Shown one piece after another: positions 1 through 10,644 of a stretch of DNA of 64,000 bases. This DNA comes from Triangularia verruculosa. Its lineage: Eukaryota; Ascomycota; Sordariomycetes; Sordariales; Podosporaceae. Each line of letters begins with the position of its first letter. Position 1 is the first letter of the stretch. A program made the translations under genes and the position numbers. The notes under the pieces are model-generated. The model searched no databases and was not told where the DNA came from. It saw only the letters and a list, made by a program, of their open reading frames with translations. The DNA is taken from the NCBI GenBank assembly GCA_033296885.1, contig MU863948.1, positions 62,001 through 126,000 of the forward strand, read 5' to 3'.

Positions 1-355
1 GGCCCAAGCAACATTGATACTTGCGAGTGCAAAGGCCCACTGGCAAATCTGGTTCACACATTGTGGTCCGTGTTCAGCATATGTTCGGGGAAGCATTCCG
101 GCCTACAAGGGTGGTTATTTCGAACAAGAGATGAAAGAACCGCTTTCCGTGCGGCGCAGCGGATGTTCCCATTGTATGATAGGGCGAGACATAGACAAAG
201 GATGATGAAACATGAGTACCTAACGTGGCCACCAGCTGATGAATGAGTCTCGAGACAACACCGAGACACGAACAATGGTTCTTGCCAGAAATTGTCACAT
301 TGACAATCTTCAGCTCTGTGGAAAGTACGAGTTCCTTTTCAGACTTATTTCTGGC
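1..355. other. gene-free left edge
   Basis: Only short overlapping open frames with no recognisable protein. Downstream flank of the F-box gene; nothing else seen. Confidence 0.5.
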
Positions 356-1714
356 CTAGGCCAACAATCCGAGTCCTAAAGCAATATTCTGTGTCAGTTT
401 GATACATGACAATACGCCATCAAACAAGAAACTGACCGTGTGGCTCACCATGATCCGTGGCCTTGAGTCAACGCCTGAGGCGGCAGTGTCGCGGAGATAT
501 GACTGAAGAGTCGGCTCCTGGCAGATAGGGTTTTGATTGTATCTATTTTCGTTATAGAAACAAATGCAGTGGAGTGTAAAAGGCCGAAAGCTGGCTTTAA
601 GATCATCGACAAAGTGACCCCAACCAGCATCATCCGCTCCGAACAAGCGACAGGTGTCAAAGATCAGCGTTCTGAGCGTCTTTTTGTGTACAGAGAGAAC
701 ATCGAGCAATCCCTCGTACGAAAACCGCACATTGATGAGGTGTATGGTGTGGAGCTCAGGCCAAACGTGGTGATATGGAATGAGTTTGTAGATCCATTCG
801 GCGTCATTCCTGGCACCCACTGTGAGAGATTGAAGATTTGGCATACTTGTGGTGAGATCTCGGGCAACCGTCAGGCGATGATCCTTAGCGGCCTCAATCA
901 AGGGTCGATCCTCTGGCCGATGGAATTGAGACCCATTGTGGAGCAAGAGTCCAAAGTGAGTCAGGTAAGATAATTGGACGCCGAGCATGTCCTTTATGAG
1001 AAATTTCGGATCAAACGGCCAGGGTCTGGTGGTGTAGTCCGGGTCGCGGAAGTACCCATCGTCCGATGTGATGCTCAAGAAGCCCACCTGGAGCGAGGTG
1101 AGGCGTTGGAGCGACCCGCCAGCTGCCCGAAGACCTTCCAGCATGGCGTGCAAATGTCGAATCGTCCCTTCGTGGTAAGACGCCCCGTACATCTGGCGGC
1201 TAAGATATCGATATGCAAAGCCATATGATGCCCACGCGTCGTTATCGGCTTCATCGGGATCAAAGAATTCGTCATGGACGGTGGCAACGACAAGTTCTCG
1301 GAGGTTGGGAAATTTAGGTATCACGTCCTTTAAAAAGTCGAAGTCTTCGTCCATCTCCATGACCATAAACTGACCTTCTCGTATTTGGTTTACAGCATTT
1401 TCCGTGTCTGCAATCGCATCCTGGTCGTCATTCTCCCAAAAGGCCAGTTCGGAACGGTCGAATTCCTCCATAATATGAGAGTTGTATGTGAGCGACTGTA
1501 CATATAGGGCGCGGTGGTCGTTGGCGATCTGGCGCAAAAAGTAAAAGTCTTCGCGATGCATACAGAACTTGATGTGTCTGAACGCGTATCGGTCCGCTGC
1601 TGCTTTCAGGCTGCGACAAGTGGCACGGGCCGAGGACAGATCCTGACGAGCATGCAAGTTGCTACATATCTTGTCCAGAATCTCCGGTGGGCATTCGGCA
1701 ATCTTTCTCGCCAT
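356..1714 (-). CDS. F-box protein, single exon, 452 aa
   Basis: The ATG at 1714 opens with MARKIAECPPEILDKI, a good match to the start of fungal F-box domains (roughly residues 5-45: PxEIL, then a second helix and CRSLKAAA). The rest is Leu-rich and irregular (repeated LRELV, LQSLTV, LHTIHLI patterns around residues 150-400), like the substrate-binding part of fungal F-box proteins. The role inferred from the family is substrate adaptor of an SCF ubiquitin ligase; the substrate is unknown. The frame stays open upstream to 1900, but that stretch is low-complexity and lies in the promoter shared with the HET gene, so I use the internal ATG. Near the 3' end a GTGAGC could act as a donor, so the last ~35 residues are less certain. 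Confidence 0.8.
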   Translation of the reverse strand: MARKIAECPPEILDKICSNLHARQDLSSARATCRSLKAAADRYAFRHIKFCMHREDFYFLRQIANDHRALYVQSLTYNSHIMEEFDRSELAFWENDDQDAIADTENAVNQIREGQFMVMEMDEDFDFLKDVIPKFPNLRELVVATVHDEFFDPDEADNDAWASYGFAYRYLSRQMYGASYHEGTIRHLHAMLEGLRAAGGSLQRLTSLQVGFLSITSDDGYFRDPDYTTRPWPFDPKFLIKDMLGVQLSYLTHFGLLLHNGSQFHRPEDRPLIEAAKDHRLTVARDLTTSMPNLQSLTVGARNDAEWIYKLIPYHHVWPELHTIHLINVRFSYEGLLDVLSVHKKTLRTLIFDTCRLFGADDAGWGHFVDDLKASFRPFTLHCICFYNENRYNQNPICQEPTLQSYLRDTAASGVDSRPRIMVSHTVSFLFDGVLSCIKLTQNIALGLGLLA

Positions 1715-1914
1715 CGTGAAGGAATCGGTGCTTTGGAGGTTGTCACTTGTCAATGGAAGAAAGCTGAAGGCAAGAAAATGGGTTGGGTGCCACCTAATGA
1801 CCTTGGCAGAGGGCAGCGACGGAACATCAGCTCCGACCCCACACCGCTTTTTGCTCTGTCTGTCCCTGCCCAGGCTGCCCAACACAACAACAACAACCAC
1901 AAGGACACAGTGCC
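1715..1914. promoter_or_regulatory. shared divergent promoter, F-box / HET
   Basis: The two ATGs are only 200 bp apart on opposite strands, so both core promoters must fit here. The HET-side end carries a CAACAACAACAACCAC stretch, typical of a fungal 5' leader. No TATA box is obvious. Confidence 0.55.
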
Positions 1915-4310
1915 ATGCAATTGGTTGTGCCCGACCATGACAGCTCTGATAGCGACTCGATCCGCAAAGTAGGCATCAGGGCCGTCAAAGCCAGAAAGCG
2001 AGACCAAGATCGAGACGAACAACCGCGGGTGAGTGGCTTCCAGTATCACTATTACTTATCACTACGCCTCCGTTATCTGTTAAGCTAACTGAAACCGAGC
2101 CATGGCACCACTTTCGACTTCCTCGACCATCTGTCCGCCCAGAATTCTACGATTCCGACAATTCTGACTCTGAAGATGACCTACCGAAGCGTCACAGAAT
2201 AGCACATCGCACCACCGCTACTGAAACCAAGGAGCCCCAAAATAGCATACCGACGTCGGTAGAACAGCACCTGCTGGAAGGGGGACGTCACCCACCGGCG
2301 GTGCCTCATTCTTGTTCATATTGTGCCGCAATAACCGTTGACGTGCGCAGGCAGCTAGCCAAAGTCACCTATCGGGGGGATGCTTGGGGTCGAAAGGGAT
2401 GGACTACAGGCTACAGAAAACTTCCCTTGACGGTCGCAGGAGCAAAAGTTGCCGGCCGTAATGGATGCGCATTCTATGCGTATCTCGTCGCCGAAGATGA
2501 CCCCGCCTACTCAGTGCGCAATGAAATATGGGGTTCAACCGTTGGAAGGATTCCCTATGAGGTTCGAATGCAAGATAGCCGATGTGGCTTGGCACTTGGA
2601 CGCCGGAAAGGAGAGTTTCGGGAGTTTTCCTTGTACTCAGTGCCAGGTCAAAAGACGCTACACGAGTTTTTGGGTAATCAGCTTCCACCAAATCTGGTTC
2701 CTAATTCACAGCTCAGTTTCATCAACATCCGAGGCTGGCTAAGTGAATGCCGCCAGAAGCATAGCCTTTGCAACTCATTCCAACGGGCCTACATGCCGAA
2801 ACGACTCATCGAAGTTACCAGGGCTCCAGGATCAGACACTATTCACTCCCGGTTGGTTACGAAACCGCCGCTGGCTCCCTATGCTGCTTTGAGCTATTGC
2901 TGGGGAGGTGATCAAAAGTCCAAGACTGTCAAAAGTGTGCTGGCTGCCTACGAGAAAGAAATTGCAATGTCCACCCTGCCACAAACACTTCAAGATGCCC
3001 TGGCAGTGACAGACGGTGTTGGTCTTCGCTACCTCTGGGTCGACGCAATGGCCATCGTTCAAGACGACGATGACGACAAAGACGAGCAAATCTCTCAGAT
3101 GCACCGCATCTACCTCGGTGCCTCCTTCACTATCGTGGCAGCAAAGGCAGTTACCAGCCTCGACGGTTTTCTCGCCCCGAGGGAAAAATATCAGCCAACT
3201 ATCATTTCAGCTCGGCTTGATGACAATGCTTTTGGGGAGATACTAGCTGTTCCGAAGCCCGACACCCACGACGACTACAACCTCTTTACTCGCGGCTGGA
3301 CATTTCAGGAGACCCAGCTTTCCACGAGAATCCTGGCATACGGCTCTCGCGAGTTGGTGTACACTTGCCTTGAGGCCAAACATCGCGATGGGGGTTACGA
3401 ACATGTCTTCCACTCCTCATCACAGTCCTTATATTATGACGACTCTGGCGACGATCCCGCAGCGCAGATGACGCGCCACCTTGATCCGGGAAATCAGCAG
3501 GTGGGTCATGCTGAACACCCACTGGGCTGGGGCACGATCGTCTCCAAGTACAGCAAACGGTTTCTTACCGACGGGTTGGATAAGCTCCCTGCTATTTCGG
3601 CTATTGCGGAGGAGTACTCCCTCACCAAGCGTGTCACGGAATATTACGCCGGCTTGTGGAAGGAAGATTTTCTCCAGCAGTGTCTATGGGAAGTGAGTTT
3701 CAACACGGCGAGGAGGCCAAAAGAGGTGTATCGGGCGCCGTCTTGGTCGTGGGCTTCCGTTGATGGGGCGGTGGATGGGGCGGTTAATGTGTTGGCGAGA
3801 CCTTATGGTGAGGTCACGGAGGAGCAGGTCGGGGTGAAATGCTCATGCTCGCTGTTGCATGTCGAGACAACGCTGGTGTCGACGAGAAACCGTTTTGGGA
3901 GGGTGAGCGGTGGGTTTATGCGCCTTCGGGGGAGGATGCGCAAGGTTCTTTGGTCAAGCACGGGCATCAGGGCTGGACATGCCGGCCGTGCAGCCGAGGA
4001 TCCGGCGAGCAAGTGGCCTGAAGAGCCATATGGGTTTGATTCGCGCTTGAACTTGACTGTTGACGATGTTACTGAATGGCCGAGGGATATGGAGGTGGAA
4101 TTTTGGTGTGTGGAGTTTTGCACCTTCTTCCGGGATGGGTTTGATCGAGGCCGGGGACTGCTACTTGAAAGGGCTAACGGGCAGGAGTATCACAACCTTT
4201 CAGGGGAGATATTTCGGCGGGTGGGCGTGGCAGGCTTTGGCTCGAATGTGGCACATCCGTATTGGTTTGATGATGGTGTGTCAGAATGGAGGGAGATTGT
4301 TGTTGTATGA
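1915..4310 (+). CDS. HET-domain (heterokaryon incompatibility) protein, 774 aa
   Basis: Two exons: 1915-2028 and 2100-4310, with an intron at 2029-2099 (GTGAGT donor, CTAAC branch, CCGAG acceptor, phase 0). Exon 1 encodes an acidic/basic leader starting MQLVVPDHDSSDSDS. The HET blocks are in order: YAALSYCWGG (about residue 299), LRYLWVDAMAIVQ (about 348), RGWTFQETQLSTR (about 436), and APSWSWASVDG downstream. Family knowledge: HET domains trigger non-self recognition and cell death when incompatible fungal cells fuse; they also occur in proteins unlinked to known het loci. Block two lacks the usual Cys of WVDALCI and is followed by an acidic run (QDDDDDKDEQ). No WD, ankyrin or NACHT partner domain is visible; the C-terminal ~250 residues are unassigned. 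A specific incompatibility role is not shown. Confidence 0.88.
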
Positions 4311-4636
4311 AGAGTCCGGTTATGGTGAGGGGGCTTTTCGGGCTTTGAGTGGACGTTGATCGCAATACTGTTTTCATCAAGTCAACGAGCATCGGGGGTT
4401 TAGTGGCAAAATCCATCATTGCCATTGATGGGCCCCGTATTCGACTCAATTATGCTGATTCATGCCATTCCTCTGATCATAGATCATATTATATCTCTAC
4501 TGAGACTTCACTCATACTCGGCTAACAACTGCTTTAGATATGCCGAACATCAAAATTCTGCAATTTTCTTCCCCACCAAAAGCATCGCTCCGACTTCGGA
4601 ACTCTCAAGTATGGAAGGAACAGGTGAAAAAAGAGA
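4311..4636. other. intergenic, HET 3' flank
   Basis: Downstream flank of the HET gene running up to the tRNA 3' end. No feature seen apart from AT-rich 3'-UTR-like sequence. Confidence 0.45.
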
Positions 4637-4728
4637 CTCGGATACCGGGAGTCGAACCCGGGGCTGTTGAGAGAACATACACTTCTGAGAAGTGAGAGTC
4701 AACGATGTTACCGCTACACCATACCCGA
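4637..4728 (-). tRNA. tRNA-Glu (anticodon CUC) with intron
   Basis: Read on the minus strand. The acceptor stem TCGGGTA pairs with TATCCGA (one G-U) with discriminator G; the T arm is CCGGG-TTCGACT-CCCGG; the D arm carries TGGTGTAGCGGTAA. The anticodon stem GTTGA/TCAAC closes only if 21 nt at 4672-4692 are removed directly after position 37, the canonical site for nuclear tRNA introns. This leaves the loop CTCTCAC with anticodon CTC at 4694-4696, which reads GAG. The mature tRNA is about 71 nt before CCA addition. Confidence 0.95.
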
Positions 4729-5288
4729 TTGAATCGTTATGGTCCCGATTGATGGTGAGTGGCTCGGATGTTGGTTCCAAGGCAGTACAACACACGAGCA
4801 GCCATGGCATGGATGAAAGGGGTTGCCTACCTTTCCAATGACCTTTCCATTGTCCAGTACCCCCGCACCAACACCATGAACCCACGGCAGGCACCTCCCT
4901 GAGCATGGACAGGCACCCTTCTTGAAGTGTTGGACCGGCAAGACCTCTTGACTGTGTCTTGTGGCTGTGGTTGCACAATGTGCTTGCCTCCTACACATCC
5001 AGTACCTTCCTTACATCTCGTGGATCGTCAGATACCACCCTTCTCGACATGCTTACCTAACAAATTGAATTCACCGGCTAGATTCAAGTAGAAAGCGCAC
5101 CCTCGCAACCGGGACACATAATCGTTTCTGCACCCAGCGATGTTCTCACTTTTCCTCCAGCAACCAACAACACCAGGCCGGCACTCCTCTCAGATTATCT
5201 CTCAGCATCGATTGTCTGATATACTACGCAGGTTGTTCAACTCTCAGCTATATCCTGCACTCGATCTCTCATCTTGACCTCTCTCACA
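4729..5288. other. intergenic upstream of the secreted protein gene
   Basis: Holds the tRNA-Glu 5' flank and the promoter/5' leader of the next gene; the leader near 5230-5285 is rich in CTCTC. No other gene seen. Confidence 0.45.
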
Positions 5289-6113
5289 ATGAAGCTTGCC
5301 CCCGTTGTTGTTCTCTCATTGCAGGGCGTCGCTCTCGCCGCTCCAGCCACCCCGACTGTCCAGCAGGCTGACGACGTCGACCTCATATGGCACGTCCGAG
5401 CCTTTCCCGGCGGTCCGCTCCTTCAGCTGAATGGGACTATTCAGCAAGTCCATGGCCAGCTCCTGAAGATCAATCCCGAATTCGACCACGTATTTGGCAT
5501 CTCGGACCATCTGACTCACGCTTCTCCCCAGCCGTCCCCAGCCGTTCCCTATCCACCACCCCCAGTTTGGAATGCCACTATTCCAAAGATTAAACCGGCC
5601 CCGCCGAGCCTACCCGGCTGGGAAGAGATCAACTTTGAGGGCAAGAGGAGGAAGTGCGGTGGTCCGTTGGAATACATTGAGAAAAGCTATATACAGGAGG
5701 GGATCAGGTATCTTCGTGACCTCCCGTTTGAAGTGCCCAGACTGCCACCTGGAAGTTGTGGCCGTGTCAGCTGTTCGTGGGACGCCGCCATCAAGTGGTG
5801 CAACCAGGTAAGACCCCTATTCTGATAATTGGTCTACCAGCCTCTGCTTCCTTCTTTGAACCTTCTCTTGCGTGGACTGGTGCGCTGACGGAAGACTCTC
5901 TCTCATTATCAACAGAACCAAAATCTTCAGAGCCTAAAATCCATGAAGACCATTGCCGACGGAGCCCAATACCTCGTCAAGAATTGCAACAAGTATCCCC
6001 TCGTCTCACCCAGGCTTGATACAGCCAGTGAGCAGCCGGCACGTGACAGGGTTTCGGGGGAGGTTTGGCATGAGAGGGGTTGGAGTGTGATTGTGGGGAA
6101 GGAGGAATGTTGA
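5289..6113 (+). CDS. small secreted cysteine-rich protein, 238 aa
   Basis: Two exons, 5289-5807 and 5916-6113; intron 5808-5915 (GTAAGA donor, CAACAG acceptor, phase 0). The N-terminus MKLAPVVVLSLQGVALA is a clear signal peptide with an ALA-A cleavage context. A Pro-rich linker (about residues 78-110) precedes a Cys-containing region: KCGGPLEYI, SCGRVSCSWDAAIKWCNQ, then after the intron IADGAQYLVKNC and a final GKEEC stop. Six cysteines allow three disulfides. The VSCSWDAAIKWCN...IADGA...C pattern is one I recognise from uncharacterised ascomycete secreted proteins, but I cannot name an assigned family. Extracellular location follows from the signal peptide; function is unknown. An effector-like or antimicrobial role would be speculation. 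Confidence 0.8.
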
Positions 6114-7112
6114 AAAGAAGGGGGGGGATTCTTTCTCACCGTATATACCTTAATTAGAATACATTAGACCAACATCGTCCTTTGAGGTCGTTTTACCATT
6201 TTTGAGTCCTCTGGTGATTTTATTTGGGCCTTTGGCTGGTGCCTCCATTTGTCTCAAGCCAATGCAAACGTCAAGACTCCTTGACATAGCTTGAGGTCCG
6301 CTAACTGAGCCTTTGGACAACTTGAAGGTGCTTGAAGGTCTGTCTCGCGGGTGCATAATAACCCATCATCGATGATGCATAATGTTGATAACAATTATGC
6401 CATCGTTGTACCGTCGAAGAATTCGGTTTCTGCTGCTTGTCATCCTCCGTCTCGGGGTCTTGGCAGCGGTCATTCCGCTGTTACGGAGTATCTCATTAAC
6501 ATTCCACAGGCGCCCAAAACTTCAGCTGCAACCCGAGTGGAAAACGCTGCTGCCCCAATTTCAGGCATAATTCAGGCATAATAATCAACTAAACCACCAC
6601 TGAAATATTTTCTTCCTTGGCAACACAAGTCGGGTCCGTCTGTCCAACGCGAGTGCCGCCAAAAGGACGGCAGAATGCCAAGGCTGGCAGGTTCCATGAC
6701 GTCATACATGTTTTCTCTGATCGATCTGCACCCAAGCCACATGGCATCACACGCTCCTTTGTGTTTGGATGACATGGGGAAAATGGACCACACACAAACA
6801 GGTTGGCGGGTTGCGGCAGGAGAAGAGCAATGACGAAATGGGCGGGAAATGTTCAGATGCCAAGGTCAATATGACTTGAAGGCGACACAAAATGCCCTGA
6901 TGCAGTGCGTTGTTGGGCGTTCTGGACCTTTTTCTTCATCGTTATCTTTTTTCCAGTGGCAGGTATTGAAACCGCTTCCAAGACATATATTTAGGTAGCT
7001 GAGAGAGCTGTGGTTTGCTTTCTGGGGCCGCCATCGTCACCATCACGTCAAGACACCACGACAGTACAACATCGAGAAAGGAGTACTCCAGGGGAGGAGA
7101 CGGGAGGCAGCC
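6114..7112. other. intergenic region
   Basis: About 1 kb. An 11-nt unit TTCAGGCATAA is duplicated in direct orientation near 6560-6582. A G-rich tract directly follows the preceding stop codon. No coding region supported. Confidence 0.45.
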
Positions 7113-8452
7113 ATGTCATCGGGCCTTCCGAAATTCTATCGCCGGGACCGCGATCGCCGTCGTGAGTCCCGGGCTCTTGACGAAGCCATGGCCAATGGGA
7201 CTGCTGGCACGACTGATGCGACGAGCCCTAAGCCCAAGGGGAGCAAGTCGTCGCGGCTGATGCAGTTCATCAAGATGTGGATTTTGGTTTCATGGAAGGA
7301 TATTATCGCGATGGCTGTGTTTGGAGCCGCTGCTTTGGGTGTGAGTTCTTCCCTTGTTACCTGGCTGCTGTTGGAGGCAAAGCTGACGATGTGGGATGGC
7401 AGATCTACCAAGCACCCTATGCGTCAACCCGCAACTTCCCCATCACCTTCACCCAATCCGGCGATATTGTGTATCCCGAATTTGCGTATCCGCACAGAGG
7501 CTGGATCATCTCCCCTCAACTCTCCGGCGTCGTCGCCGCCGTGATTCCGCTCGGGGTCATCTTCCTGGCCCAGATCAGGATAAAGTCCTTCTGGGACCTG
7601 AACAACGCCGTGCTTGGACTGCTGTACTCGCTGATCCTGTCGAGTCTGTTCCAAGTCATCATCAAGATGTTGATCGGAGGGTTCAGGCCGTATTTCTTGG
7701 ACGTCTGCCAGCCCGACATCGCGCTGGCGTCGACAAACAATGCCACGGGGCTGAATGGCGTTGGGTTTCGGCAGATCATGTACACTGTCGAGGTCTGCAC
7801 CAACCCAGACAAACAAGCGATCAAGACGGCCATGACGAGTTTTCCTTCGGGACACGCGACTAGTGCGTGGGCGGGGTATGGGTTTCTATTCTTGTGGATG
7901 AACGCCAAGTTGAAGGTTTGGGGGAATTATCAGACGAGCTTTTACTGGTTGGTGTTGTTGACTGCACCGGTGTTGGGGGCGACGTTGATGGCGACTTGTT
8001 TGACAGTAGATCAGGCGCATCATTGGTATGATATTCTCGCGGGAAGTATTATTGGGATCGGAACGAGTGTTGCATGTTACAGGCTGGTGTATGCGGCAGT
8101 CTGGGATTGGAGGTGGAATCATGTTCCTTTGAAGAGGGTGAAGGCTTTTGGATATGAGATGGAGGGAGACAGGTTGTTGCCTGGATATCACAAGGCGACT
8201 TGGACCAAAAAGCTGGGGTGGGGGAGGAAGGGAAGGGGGAGGGTGGGCAGAGGGAGTGTAAGGGGGCCTGTTGAGAAGAGGGCAATGACGAGTGGGAGGA
8301 GCAGCGAGACGTATGCGAGGAACGGGAGCGCAGTGAGCCCTCACTCGAGGATTCCTCCTCCGGTGAATGGGTATGGTAATGGTGTGGCTCATCCTGCTCC
8401 GGCGGTGGGAAGTCATGGGCGGTATGATGGACGGGGTGATCAGATGGTCTGA
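7113..8452 (+). CDS. PAP2 (lipid phosphate phosphatase) family membrane protein, 425 aa
   Basis: Exons 7113-7340 and 7403-8452; intron 7341-7402 (GTGAGT donor, GGCAG acceptor, phase 0). The architecture matches the diacylglycerol-pyrophosphate/lipid phosphate phosphatase group: a basic Ser-rich N-terminus, about six hydrophobic helices, and a cytosolic Arg/Gly/Ser-rich tail from about residue 310. PAP2 motif 1 is KMLIGGFRP (K164, R171, P172) and motif 2 is FPSGHATS (S225-G226-H227). Motif 3 keeps the nucleophilic His and the Asp (H282, D286 in QAHHWYD), but the usual Ser-Arg at its start is Cys-Leu (C275-L276). Likely role by family: dephosphorylation of phosphatidate or DGPP in an internal membrane. 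The missing motif-3 Arg, normally a phosphate contact, leaves activity and substrate uncertain. Confidence 0.87.
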
Positions 8453-10644
8453 GATTGACAGGATACCGTGGTGGGTTGCATTGAGGGCGGATCTGGTGAT
8501 GTGTTTAATTGTATGTTTTTCTTTTTGGATACGCCGTTATCGAGCTTTTGCAAGCCGAGCAAGCGAGCCGCGTTCTTTTCAAGCGACTGTTGTCTGTAGT
8601 ATGATTATTCTCTGTAGGATCAGTTTAGTACTCTCGATACCCCATGTACACTCTATCTATCAGCTCACAAGCTGCTCTCCCATTGCGGAATTTTGTCGCG
8701 TGATAGGTGACAGTGGGATAACCACCAAGGCCTTTGGGGTGTGACATCAAGTGGCTCGGTCCGGTCCTTGCTACAGAACGTAGTACTTACCTTGGACTTC
8801 TGGAACTCTACACCAACCCAACCTGTCGGTCAAGGTGTTGATCAAGTAGCAGTGCAGCGTTGCTCTGATATGTGCTGACTCGCATTGCATTTGCAGAGGG
8901 CTTGGACCGCAGCGTCGGTGTCCAACACTGCAAGTGCAGATCTCTGGACACCGAAGGAACAAGTGATAATGTCTGGGGGACATGGGCAGTGAAGGCGCAA
9001 GTCGTCTTCTGCAATTGGCACCTGCTATCAAGGTTGGGCCAAGTAGACTTCTAGAAGAAGGGTGGTCATCTTGGCACGGACTGTGTTTCCCGTTCGGAGG
9101 ATTCCGTCATGTGATGATATGGACGAAAGGAAATGGGATGGCGACACGACATCCCGCGCTTCTGACGCCAAGGCTGTTTGCGGGGAAGCTTGTCGAGGCC
9201 CGATTGGCGGCTTGGCATCTCGCCTTCCATGCTTAGCGTGGAAAACCCACAGCGGGAGTTGAAGAAGCGCAAGGGAAATACGTCGGTGGCTGGCCAGGGC
9301 TGCCAACGACCGACGCTTTCCGGCGCACACATCCGGGAAGAAATTCAACAATTTTGTCAGGCATCCAGGTCGCTCTGCATCTGGCACACGGCGGACGTCG
9401 CATCCCGATGACCAACAGATGTCCACTTGGATTCTAAAAGACCGAGACAGCGTGACAGCTTGCCGGCGGCTCAACAAGACCTCCATGGGCCTCATAGTGC
9501 GCTAACCATTTCGAGCGACCGAGCAACAGCAGGCTGCCGACACCAATGTGGAGATTTCTCAATCCTTGATCAACAGCTCGCTACGGAGCATGGGAAGCTT
9601 GCTCAAAACAAAGTTTCTCCAATGTGGAGAGCCTACCTCCATCGACCCATTGCCCCGTCATCCATGGCCCTCACTACAGCCGCGGCAAACGCCCAAGCAA
9701 GCCTCTGGTATGGCCAGCCCAAACTCTATCTGCGTCCAGATACCACATGCCAGCCCGAGTACAAAACGAAGAGATAAGGTCGTTTCGGTCTGTGGTTGCT
9801 CGGCGCCAGCTTGGATTGGTTGACATGCTCGAAGAAGATGCTTCTCCGTCCACTTGGCGGTCAGGGCATGCTCAACTGGCGATACACTACCCTTCTGCTC
9901 ACCGACAGCCTGGTTCATCATGCTCATGCTTCATCGTGCAAAGTGTTCCCCGCAAGCCGACAAGGATTACTGTCGTCAGCATGTCGGTGGTCTCAGTGGC
10001 GTCCCCCGCCGCCGAGAGGGACGGCCTCGTCCGGTAAGAGGCCGCTAAGACGTCTCGGCGCGTCTCGGCGTGCTCGGCGCCGCCTCAACACGGCATCTCG
10101 CTGGGCAAGCCCGTTGAAGATGGATCCGAATCGACAGGGATCAACAATTGGCATGCCGTTTTACCCATAGCCAAGACTAGAGACGAACATCTTATCTTGG
10201 TCAAACACTGTCTTGCCCCGTCCGTCACCTTCCTTTCCCGTTGCCCCTCGCCGGGCAAACCCAAGGCCTTTTGAACGTTGCAGTCCCTTGGCAGATGCGG
10301 GTCTGGACACACGGCTACTATCGCACCTTCCAAACGAAGGGTCTGATTGCTGACATTCTGGGCTTCTCCGCAGAGTGCCACTGAAGAGTGCCACCCCGTG
10401 CGCACCAACGGCTGGTGGGCGGTTGAAAGGTGGTGGTGGTGGTCGACCCGACCATGGTACACATATCAGGAGGTGGGGCTTCCGTCGAGTACATATCCAG
10501 CCTGTGGCCCCCGAACCAGAACCTTCAAATCTTTTGTTCTTGCGCGTTGAGGCTTTGTCACTTCTCCAGCACCGCCTCCGTCTCTTCATCCCTTGACCAC
10601 CAACCTCCGCGCCGCCAAGCCGCCTCTAGACTACATCGACAGCC
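8453..10644. other. 2.2-kb intergenic region
   Basis: Overlapping open frames of 60-155 codons occur on both strands in all phases (for example 9028-9495 minus, 9624-10037 plus). None shows a recognisable motif or plausible exon structure, so they look like GC-driven chance frames. A short direct repeat of TCTCGGCG lies near 10052-10080. The right end holds the transporter promoter and leader. Confidence 0.45.

Noticed and set aside
9028..10170. Cluster of 90-155-codon open frames on both strands between the PAP2 and transporter genes
   Set aside because: Frames overlap in all phases without motifs or splice logic, as expected for GC-rich non-coding DNA.
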